From Aurantiochytrium sp. KH105 (Eukaryota; Sar; Bigyra; Thraustochytrida; Thraustochytriidae): 64,000 nt of DNA. Shown piece after piece: positions 57,231 through 64,000 of this stretch. The stretch is from positions 249,126 to 313,125 of the forward strand of contig BGKB01000009.1 of the NCBI GenBank assembly GCA_003116975.1. Reading direction: 5' to 3'. The first letter of the stretch is position 1. Each line of letters begins with the position of its first letter. Made by a program: the position numbers and the translations under genes. The notes below the pieces were generated by a model that searched no databases, was not told where the DNA came from, and saw only the letters and a list, made by a program, of their open reading frames with translations.

Positions 57231-60200
57231 ATGAGGGAGAGCGCGCGACGACTCGAAGGACGCGACGACGAGGATGACCGCGGCCTCCCCGGCGCGGCAA
57301 GCGTCCGCGCCGCTCTGGGCGGACGCGCCGTGCTCGTGACCGGCGGCACGGGCTTCGTGGGCAAGACGCTCGTGGAAAAAATCGTGCGCTGCCTGCCGGA
57401 GACACGAACCGTCTTCGTGCTCGTGCGCGAGAGCAAGGGCCGCAGCGCAGAGACACGACTCGAGCAGGAAATCGTACGCTCGCCCATCTTTCACCTGCTA
57501 CATCGCACCATTGGACGCGAAGAGACCCGCGCGCGCTGCGCACGCATGCTCGTCGCCATCAATGGAGACATTACGCTCCCTCGACTCGGCATCAAGCCAG
57601 GAGACCTCGCTCGCATGCAACGCGAAGGCGTCGACATCCTCATGCACTGCGCAGCCTCGGTGAACTTTGACGATCCTCTCGAACAAGCCATACAGCTCAA
57701 CACGCGCGGCGCCATCGAAGCGCTCGAAGTTGCGCGCGCTCTCAGCGTGCGCGCCATGGTTCACGTCTCCACGGCCTACGTGGCCGCCAACATCAAGACC
57801 GGACAGGTGATTCCCGAGCGCATCCACGAGCTTGATTTCGACCCCGAGGACGTCCTTCGCAACGTGGACCGGGATCAACGCACTGGGGACGCCCAAATTG
57901 GTCTGTCGCGCTTGCAGCTTCGCATCCAGGGCGAGTACCCCAACACCTACACCCTCACCAAGGCCATGGGCGAGGCAATGCTCGCGCGCAGACGAGGTGA
58001 CGTCCCTCTTGCCATCGTTCGACCCTCCATCATCGGCGCAGCATGGCGCGAACCTTGTCCGGGCTGGGTCGACGTCGTCAGCGCAGCGACCGCAGTCTTT
58101 GCGGCCACCGCGCGCGGCGTCGTAACGGTGCTCCCCGGAAACCCAAGGGGCGTTGCAGCCATTGTTCCCGTCGACTTTGTCGTCAACCACATGCTGCGCG
58201 CCTGCGCCGATATTTGGGATCGTTACGGCGAACTCCGCGTCTCGCACAGCTGCACATCCACGTCCAATCCGTGTCGCTGGCGCGTGGTCTCGCGCAGCTT
58301 TCTCGCTTCCTACCGTGCGAGAACCCCGCCCTCCAAGCTCACGCCCGGACCAGTCACCTTTCGGATGCTGCAAAGTCGCCAGCAATTTGCTCTCGAGTGG
58401 GCCTTGCGCTACTCTTTGCCCGCTTGGGCATACGGTCGCTTCGGCGCTGCCACAGGGAGCACTTCCGCTTCTCGCCTCGCGGTCAAACTCCAAATGCTGC
58501 AGGACCGCTCCGAGCAGGTTGTTGGTCTCTTTGAGCCCTTCACAACCGTGAACTATCGCTTTGACTGCGCCATAGCCGAACGCTGGGCCCGCGACAAGGG
58601 AATTGATCGCGACGGCGATCTTGATCTTTGCGTCGACGCGATGCAAATTGTCTGGGCACGCTACATTGAAAACTACACACATGGCATGGACCGCTTCATT
58701 CTGCACGAGGACGTCGTGCCTGTGAGCCAAAGCGCCGTCTCCCACAACGATGTCAGCCTCACGCTCGGCAGACTTCTCAAGTGGGACCCAGACCACCACC
58801 GAATTAGTTTTCCGGGTATCATTTCCGATATCTCGTGGGCGTACACCTCGAGCCGTAAACCCGGATACACCCAGTCAGGCGTGCTCGGACGCCTCATGGG
58901 CCTCACAGGCTGGCGAGAAGGCCTCGCGCACGAAGCCAAACACGTCTCGCGGCACACCAAACGCAACATGGAGGAAATGCGGTCGCTGGTGCTCAAGTCA
59001 AAGGTTGTCAAGCGTGCCATCAAGCAGCAAATTCGCTCCACCATGGTCCGCATCCCCGCGCCTCCTTCAAGGGCAGCAGTGCGCGCCAAAGTCGTGGCGC
59101 GAGCGCAAGCTTTATTCACAGAGATTGCAAGTACAATGAGCGATGGACCGCCTCGATGGCTTGGCTGGGCGCTGCGCAAGACCTGGCGCAACATGTACGA
59201 CGGCATCCGCGTGCACGAAGAGGGTCTTGAACGATTGCGAGCAGCAGCCTCCCAGGCTCAATACCCCATCGTCCTGGTTCCCACGCATCGCAGTTATGTG
59301 GACTTTCTCATGCTTTCCTTTCTCATGTTTGCATTCAACCTTCCTGTGCCTTATATTGCATCCACCACGGACTTTCTTGCCATGAAGGGTGTTTCGGGAC
59401 TCTTGCGAGCCTCGGGCGCTTTCTTCTTGCGACGCGAGGGGGCGCTCGAACAAGATCCACTCTACGCAGCCGTCTTTACGGCATACACGCAGCAGCTCTT
59501 GATCGACCGTCAAATTGTAGAATACTACATCGAAGGCACGCGCAGCCGAAGCGGCAAGTGTCTCATGCCCAAATTGGGTCTCACGAGCATCTGCATCGAG
59601 CCCGTACGAGACGGACGACTCGAGGACCTCATTTTCGTCCCCATTTCCATCGACTATGAAAAGCCCGTCGAGGCCACGCTTTACTCGCACGAGATGCTCG
59701 GCTCGGCAAAGGTCCCAGAGACAACAGAAAACCTTCTCAAGGCCATGCTTCGTCTCGGTGACAAGTTTGGCTATGTGTCTGTACAGTTCGGGGAACACAT
59801 CATGGCCCGCGAGGCCTTGCAGCGCGCTGCGCCCCCTCCGCCATCGCCCGCGCGGGCGCTCGGAATGCGTATCATCGATGCCATGCAGCAAGCAGCCGTG
59901 TGCATGCCCATCCATCTCGTCGCGACGCTGCTTCTCCGCTATCGTCATGGTTTGACGCTCGACCAGCTCGTCCCCAGCGTTGAATGGCTGCGTTCAGAGG
60001 TCCTTCGTCGAGGCGGCCATGTGGCCTGCGCAGAGCGCGAACACCGCGTCGATCTTGTCAAGCGCGCCATCCAGCTGCTCGGCGGCGTCGTCCAGGAACG
60101 CAACTCGCCGCGCGTCGTCGAGGTTGCCGTCGACAGCGCGACCAAGGACTTTCACCATATGGTGGTTCTCGGCTACTACCGCAACAAGATTATCCATCTA

Positions 60201-60893
60201 TTCGCTGCTGAGGCCTTTTGGGCATGTGCGGTCTATGCGCGAGCAGACTCGACCACGGGGCTCGCTGACCTCACCGCTGTGGAAGAGGATGCCTCTTTTC
60301 TTGCATCCATGCTTCGTCACGAGTTTGTGTGTACTTCGCAGTCGGGACGTGATAGTCTTCATGCTTTGCAGAACCAAGGCATCCTTGAAGTGGCCCAGGA
60401 CGGCAAGGTCCGGCTGGCGCGCGAGCATGATGGGACGGAACGGGTCTACGGTCTCTTGTGCTCGATGATCTGGCCCTTCATTGACAGCTTTTTTGTCGCT
60501 CTGTCGGCGCTCTTGGCGCTACTTCCAGATGCCAAAGTCAAGCTCCCCATGCTGGTGCAGCGCATGCTCACCCTGGCCGAAAATCTCTATCAGGACCGGG
60601 TCATTCTGCATTACGAAAGTTGCGCATCGGGAACTTTGCAAAATGCGCTACGAACTCTTGGCGATTGGGGTGTCGTTTCCATCGCTCGTCAGGACCTGCC
60701 TCGGCGGCTTGGCCAGGTGAGGGAGACGGAGACCTTTGTCTCACTCTTGCCCCCATACACGGGCCGTAAAGATGTCCAAGCGCTCATCACGCGCGTCAAC
60801 CAGCTACGTGGGCCCCAAATTCAGCCTCGTTTAGACTCAGAGTCCTCCTTCACTGCCTCTGTCGCGAACTTCCCAATGCTTGCTCGGATATGA
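57231..60893 (+). CDS. Fatty acyl-CoA reductase / DHAP-type acyltransferase fusion (FARAT-like)
   Basis: This 1220-residue protein joins two enzymes in one frame. The N-terminal half is an alcohol-forming fatty acyl-CoA reductase: Rossmann motif VLVTGGTGFVGKTLVEK (residues 34-50), MVHVSTAYVAANIKTG, and the catalytic YTLTK (Y240, K244), then a sterile-type C-terminal FAR domain to about 520 (LFEPFTTVNYRFDCAIAE). The C-terminal half is a PlsB/GNPAT-type acyltransferase: VPTHRSYVDFLML (H686, D691), a glycine-rich EGTRSRSGK (about 768), then LIFVPISIDYEKP and a GPAT C-terminal region to about 1190. Together the two activities would make a fatty alcohol and acyl-DHAP, the two substrates for alkyl-DHAP synthase in ether-lipid synthesis. 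A similar bifunctional enzyme (FARAT) has been described in Tetrahymena. The C-terminus ends ARI, not a canonical PTS1, and no clear PTS2 is seen, so peroxisomal location is unproven. The ATG at 57231 is the start. Confidence 0.9.
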   Translation: MRESARRLEGRDDEDDRGLPGAASVRAALGGRAVLVTGGTGFVGKTLVEKIVRCLPETRTVFVLVRESKGRSAETRLEQEIVRSPIFHLLHRTIGREETRARCARMLVAINGDITLPRLGIKPGDLARMQREGVDILMHCAASVNFDDPLEQAIQLNTRGAIEALEVARALSVRAMVHVSTAYVAANIKTGQVIPERIHELDFDPEDVLRNVDRDQRTGDAQIGLSRLQLRIQGEYPNTYTLTKAMGEAMLARRRGDVPLAIVRPSIIGAAWREPCPGWVDVVSAATAVFAATARGVVTVLPGNPRGVAAIVPVDFVVNHMLRACADIWDRYGELRVSHSCTSTSNPCRWRVVSRSFLASYRARTPPSKLTPGPVTFRMLQSRQQFALEWALRYSLPAWAYGRFGAATGSTSASRLAVKLQMLQDRSEQVVGLFEPFTTVNYRFDCAIAERWARDKGIDRDGDLDLCVDAMQIVWARYIENYTHGMDRFILHEDVVPVSQSAVSHNDVSLTLGRLLKWDPDHHRISFPGIISDISWAYTSSRKPGYTQSGVLGRLMGLTGWREGLAHEAKHVSRHTKRNMEEMRSLVLKSKVVKRAIKQQIRSTMVRIPAPPSRAAVRAKVVARAQALFTEIASTMSDGPPRWLGWALRKTWRNMYDGIRVHEEGLERLRAAASQAQYPIVLVPTHRSYVDFLMLSFLMFAFNLPVPYIASTTDFLAMKGVSGLLRASGAFFLRREGALEQDPLYAAVFTAYTQQLLIDRQIVEYYIEGTRSRSGKCLMPKLGLTSICIEPVRDGRLEDLIFVPISIDYEKPVEATLYSHEMLGSAKVPETTENLLKAMLRLGDKFGYVSVQFGEHIMAREALQRAAPPPPSPARALGMRIIDAMQQAAVCMPIHLVATLLLRYRHGLTLDQLVPSVEWLRSEVLRRGGHVACAEREHRVDLVKRAIQLLGGVVQERNSPRVVEVAVDSATKDFHHMVVLGYYRNKIIHLFAAEAFWACAVYARADSTTGLADLTAVEEDASFLASMLRHEFVCTSQSGRDSLHALQNQGILEVAQDGKVRLAREHDGTERVYGLLCSMIWPFIDSFFVALSALLALLPDAKVKLPMLVQRMLTLAENLYQDRVILHYESCASGTLQNALRTLGDWGVVSIARQDLPRRLGQVRETETFVSLLPPYTGRKDVQALITRVNQLRGPQIQPRLDSESSFTASVANFPMLARI

Positions 60894-61415
60894 TGAGATG
60901 ACGAGTTCGCATCGGGAAGCCAGGGAACCTCGTATTCACAAAACCAAAAACAATTCACCTTGAGAACTAACTTCAATCACATTCGCATTCACAAAAGAAA
61001 TGCTTTCGGGACCCTAGAAGGATCAAACCTTGGCAAGGCGCCAGTACACGACCGCGCTGCGAACTATCCGTTGACTGAGTTTTCCCACAGTTCAATCCGC
61101 TCGAAGTTCGACTTCTCGTTGAACGGCATCACTAGGAGTCCTAGGCACACTACCGGCACCCAACCATGCAGCAGAATCGCCATGCATTTGCAGGCTTGGA
61201 GACAAAGGCTCTTCGTGTCTCCTCCGCTGCTCTCGCAAGGCCGGCGGTGCACGCTTGCCGCTGGCGCCGGCGCTGGCGCTGGCGTGGGCGTGGGCGTGGG
61301 CGTGGGGGTGGGCGTGAGCGTGGGCGCGGGCGCGGGCGCGGGCGCTAGCGGGAGGCGGCAACCGACGCCAAGCAAGTAAGACACTGCAAGGCGTCGGCGC
61401 AAGAAAGAAAAGAAA
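60894..61415. other. Intergenic region with G-rich hexamers
   Basis: This 522-bp gap between two plus-strand genes contains a GGCGTG/GGGCGC hexamer tract (61266-61350). No other gene is seen. Confidence 0.6.
61266..61350. repeat. GGCGCT/GGGCGT/GGGCGC hexanucleotide tract
   Basis: About 14 imperfect hexamers, with runs of three G, ending 65 bp upstream of the TPPP-like start codon. The tract could form a G-quadruplex in the leader. Confidence 0.9.
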
Positions 61416-62894
61416 ATGGACCTCTCCAAACTGAGGATGGACCCGAGACGTCTCACGTCCTCGGTACAGAAGCGGGACGGCGCATCGGGGCACAGACGAA
61501 AAGAAGGCTCGCGAGAAAAGCCAGCTCGAGCGCCAGGGGTTAACGCAGAGGAAAGGCAAAGAGCACAGGCGGGTAATCATCAGCATGAGAATTATGAGCA
61601 ACATTCGCGGCAACAAGCAAACAGTGTCGTTGACCTGACTTTACCTCCTCCCCCAGCAAATCACAATTGGGCAGGCCCGCAACCATCGCCGGGATTGTAC
61701 AGTGGCCCGCCACCAAGAACAATTTCGACGCAGACCGCAGGTTTCCTCTTTGTTGCACAAACCATTCGTCTTGTTCTGAAATTGTCGCAAAAACGAGCGA
61801 TTCACTCTGCATTTCAACAATGGAAATCTCTCGCCAAGAATGATCAGCTTGACGCTGAGCTAGCAAGGCATGAGAAAGCTCTCGTCGGCTTGCAGCAAAG
61901 ACTCGGTGCCCTTTGTGGAAACGAAATAGAAGAGGAAAAGGCGTCACCATCGCCGTCCCTTCCAGAGCTGATCTCGCTGGCACCGCCCCCCTGGCTCCCG
62001 AACCTTGAGGTTGACCTGCCCTTTCGAGGGCTTTCGAACGCGTCTCCAGCGCTCACGATCGTTAATGGCTCAGAGGTCGACTCGGAAGACAGCTGGGGAG
62101 ACTTTGTCTCCTCAAAGAATCGTCTCTCATTTGATGCCACTCCAGATAATGCGACCGAGCACAGCGCCTTTTCACATCGAACAATGCTGGAAACGACTTT
62201 TCACCGGGTTGCAAATAATTCATTGCACTTTCTCGATCAGAATGGCTGGTTGCAAGTGGCATCTGAGCATGGTTGGGATCTTCGCGGTGCTTCGCAGGCC
62301 TTTCGGCACTTTGCAAGCATGAGACATGGGCATCTTGGTCTCGATTTCGAGGCATTTACTAATGCTATTGAAATGCTTGCCTCGGATGCGCAAAGAAGCC
62401 TCGAAGATTTTTTGCTCAATACAAATGGGGAGGACAAACCTGCGCACGTGGACACAGAGCCCAAGGCTTCGCTGAGCAGCAGCGACAGTAAGAACACTCC
62501 ACAAAACAATGCAGAAAAAATGGTGAATCAAGTCATGACGGGGCGGCAGCAGCAGGCTGCGTTGCGGTCTCTCTTTCGGACATACGCTACTGTCCGTGGT
62601 AATGCATCATGTCTCACAAATGCACGCTTTGCCAAAATGTGCCGGGACTGTGGTGTTGCCGATCTCGTGCGGAGCGGGCGCTTACGACACGCTGACATCG
62701 ACCTGGCCTTTACCAAAGCAGTCAGCAAAGCACAGAATCATCAAGTTGCAGACTTTAACACAATCTGCCGGGCTATAGGCATGTTAGGCCATCGCGCATT
62801 TGTTTGCGCCGAGTCCGACACGCTCTCTTATTCGGATACCGGTTTTTTCCGCTTGCGAGCGCACATTATCGCCACCTCCGTCGAAGGAATCTGA
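61416..62894 (+). CDS. TPPP/p25-alpha-domain protein
   Basis: This 492-residue protein has a p25-alpha (TPPP) domain at about residues 380-458 (LRSLFRTYATVRGNASCLTN, FAKMCRDCGVADLVRSGRL, DIDLAFTKAVSKAQNHQVAD, FNTICRAIGMLG). TPPP proteins bundle and stabilise microtubules and in protists are flagella-associated. A second, weaker copy appears to lie at about residues 280-345 (LETTFHRVANNSLHFLDQNG ... LDFEAFTNAIEMLASDA). The first 115 residues are basic, Gln/Arg/Pro-rich and disordered, followed by a short charged helix (about 125-175, VLKLSQKRAIHSAFQQWKSL) that could be a coiled coil, and an acidic/Ser-Pro linker. The terminal Rossen-type C-terminal motif of animal TPPP is not recognisable. The ATG at 61416 is the start, and a GGAAATG-type A-rich leader precedes it. 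Confidence 0.78.
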   Translation: MDLSKLRMDPRRLTSSVQKRDGASGHRRKEGSREKPARAPGVNAEERQRAQAGNHQHENYEQHSRQQANSVVDLTLPPPPANHNWAGPQPSPGLYSGPPPRTISTQTAGFLFVAQTIRLVLKLSQKRAIHSAFQQWKSLAKNDQLDAELARHEKALVGLQQRLGALCGNEIEEEKASPSPSLPELISLAPPPWLPNLEVDLPFRGLSNASPALTIVNGSEVDSEDSWGDFVSSKNRLSFDATPDNATEHSAFSHRTMLETTFHRVANNSLHFLDQNGWLQVASEHGWDLRGASQAFRHFASMRHGHLGLDFEAFTNAIEMLASDAQRSLEDFLLNTNGEDKPAHVDTEPKASLSSSDSKNTPQNNAEKMVNQVMTGRQQQAALRSLFRTYATVRGNASCLTNARFAKMCRDCGVADLVRSGRLRHADIDLAFTKAVSKAQNHQVADFNTICRAIGMLGHRAFVCAESDTLSYSDTGFFRLRAHIIATSVEGI

Positions 62895-62929
62895 AAACGA
62901 ACGTCTTTTACATATTTATCGCTCTTATG

Positions 62930-62930
<1 letters not shown>

Positions 62931-62956
<26 letters not shown>
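62931..62956. repeat. TC dinucleotide repeat
   Basis: Thirteen TC units, about 40 bp after the TPPP-like stop codon, in presumed 3' untranslated sequence. Confidence 0.95.
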
Positions 62957-62960
<4 letters not shown>

Positions 62961-63171
62961 TCTTGATGTGTTTGCAAGTATGCCGGGCGTATGAATGACG
63001 ACGGAATTCCCTTTCCTTTTCCACACGTGCCCTTTTTGAATGCAAGGATGATTACTTTGAACAACTTTTTGTAAAATTCAAGTCGCGAGTCAATACATTC
63101 TGCTCCGTCAGCCAGGTTGAATTTACAAAGCTTGGCTTCAAGTGAGTCATTGCCACACAACATATTCTTCT

Positions 63172-64000
63172 TTAGTGAGTATCATAAGAGAAGCAAACCC
63201 CTACAAGTTCGGTATCAGCGGCAAGCGGCTTGCAAGCCTCAACTTGCGTTGCGGCATAGAACGCCAAGGCTTCTACAGCAACCTGCTCCGCTTGAAAGCG
63301 CTCGACAATGCGAGAACGATATAAGGCACGTTGCTCAACTGCCATTTGTGCGAGCCGATTCGTATGTTCTTCGAGTTTCGCCTCGATTCGATCGAGGTTC
63401 TCGAGGAAATGTGCCCGCAGCGCGCGCACGGCACGATCGACTGCATCGGTCTCTGCCTCACGTGGAACAGGAACGGAGTCATCTTCTTCAGCGTCCGGAG
63501 AAGAGTTAGTAGCATCCGCCAAGTGAGAAGGTGACGCTGCGCGAGCAATGGCAAACGCCTTTTCCACACGAGGAACCTCAGGTGCAGCATTCTTGCCCGC
63601 TTTGGCGGGAGCATCCTCAACGTCGCTAAAGATGGATGAAATGCACGCAAGCTCGGGTCTATCTCCAGGCTCCTTGCCCTGCAGCGCACTGTCCAGACGT
63701 ACAAGCACCCAATGCAGCACCTGAAAACGGCTGACTTCGAGCTGAACGAGCTGAAGATACGTATCTTCTGCAAGGGCAGTCAAGGTTGGCACTGCCAGAC
63801 TTTCCTCGAGTTCCTGTACGAATGCAGACAGGGTGGCATCTCGTGTGGAGGACTGCGTCCAGAGCTTGGCGACCAGATCTTCAATGCGCGCATGAAGCTC
63901 TGCGCGAGTTCGAGGATCATATCGTGCGTCCTCTGCAATGCAGTTGACGCTCTCCCGAAAGCTCACGACTTCTTGAGCACGCTCTGCGTCGCTTGTGGAA
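63172..64000 (-). CDS. Unrecognised helical protein, 5' end outside window
   Basis: The frame is open from the stop at 63172 to the right edge of the window, so only the C-terminal 276 residues are visible and the start lies beyond. The sequence is rich in Ala, Glu, Arg and Leu in heptad-like patterns (EDARYDPRTRAELHARIEDL; EDTYLQLVQLEVSRFQVLHW; LRAHFLENLDRIEAKLEEHT; ALYRSRIVERFQAEQVAVEA), suggesting mostly alpha-helical, coiled-coil structure. An Asp/Pro/Lys-rich linker separates two helical parts. No motif was recognised. It could be a centrosomal, kinetochore or trafficking component; composition alone cannot decide. The downstream part of the frame ends without any known C-terminal signal. 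Confidence 0.6.
   Translation of the reverse strand, partial: STSDAERAQEVVSFRESVNCIAEDARYDPRTRAELHARIEDLVAKLWTQSSTRDATLSAFVQELEESLAVPTLTALAEDTYLQLVQLEVSRFQVLHWVLVRLDSALQGKEPGDRPELACISSIFSDVEDAPAKAGKNAAPEVPRVEKAFAIARAASPSHLADATNSSPDAEEDDSVPVPREAETDAVDRAVRALRAHFLENLDRIEAKLEEHTNRLAQMAVEQRALYRSRIVERFQAEQVAVEALAFYAATQVEACKPLAADTELVGVCFSYDTH

Noticed and set aside
1-64000. tRNA, rRNA, snRNA genes, CRISPR arrays, transposons or viral elements
   Set aside because: A reading of both strands showed no cloverleaf-like boxes, rRNA blocks, spacer arrays, transposase, reverse transcriptase or capsid genes. A covariance-model search could still reveal small RNAs I cannot see by eye.

Overview
This is a gene-dense stretch of nuclear DNA from a GC-rich, intron-poor eukaryotic microbe. 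I read 27 protein genes. All but one are best read as single uninterrupted exons with G/C-ending codons, and the gaps between genes are full of short tandem repeats. No prokaryotic operon features, tRNA, rRNA, CRISPR array or transposase were seen. The gene set contains cytosolic and nuclear eukaryotic machinery (eIF1, SF3A3, GNL2/NOG2, NBP35, GATOR1 subunit NPRL3) and cytoskeletal or flagellar families (EML-like WD40, TPPP/p25-alpha, MORN). Together with a fused ether-lipid enzyme, this points to a flagellated heterotrophic protist. A thraustochytrid (Labyrinthulomycetes, stramenopile) is my best guess, but that is inference from style and content and rests on no marker gene.

Layout, left to right. 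1-3635 (minus): the 5' part of NPRL3, then a MORN-repeat protein. 4524-8561 (plus): a membrane-anchored glycerophosphodiester phosphodiesterase, a TLC-domain membrane protein, and TMEM50, which has the one clear intron. 8904-18093 (minus): a 2342-residue EF-hand/triple EML-type WD40 protein and an unrecognised acidic/proline-rich protein. 19724-28261: an orphan protein, then two close divergent gene pairs (SF3A3/ATP10 and a small Cys/His protein/riboflavin kinase), then a metallo-beta-lactamase plus cyclic-nucleotide-binding protein. 30017-38181: a small ORF, PLPBP, GNL2, a PlsC-type acyltransferase and eIF1. 38673-50699: an orphan with a duplicated module, an orphan membrane protein, a 1757-residue protein that interleaves EF-hands with FN3 domains, and a SANT/trihelix-like DNA-binding protein. 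52075-64000: NBP35, a VWA-domain protein, the fatty acyl-CoA reductase/DHAP acyltransferase fusion, a TPPP-like protein, and the 3' part of a coiled-coil orphan.

The genes do not form one pathway, as expected for a nuclear chromosome, but themes recur. Lipid metabolism is represented by GDPD, the TLC protein, PlsC and the FAR-acyltransferase fusion. Calcium and the cytoskeleton are represented by the EF-hand/EML protein, the EF-hand/FN3 protein, TPPP and MORN. The most interesting items are the FAR-DHAPAT fusion, which could make both precursors of ether lipids in one polypeptide; the EF-hand pairs nested inside FN3 domains; an NBP35 without its C-terminal CPxC motif; a lactamase-fold/cNMP-binding fusion; and a cluster of 18-bp repeats upstream of the SANT-like gene. 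Start codons were placed at the first in-frame ATG that leaves the conserved domain intact.
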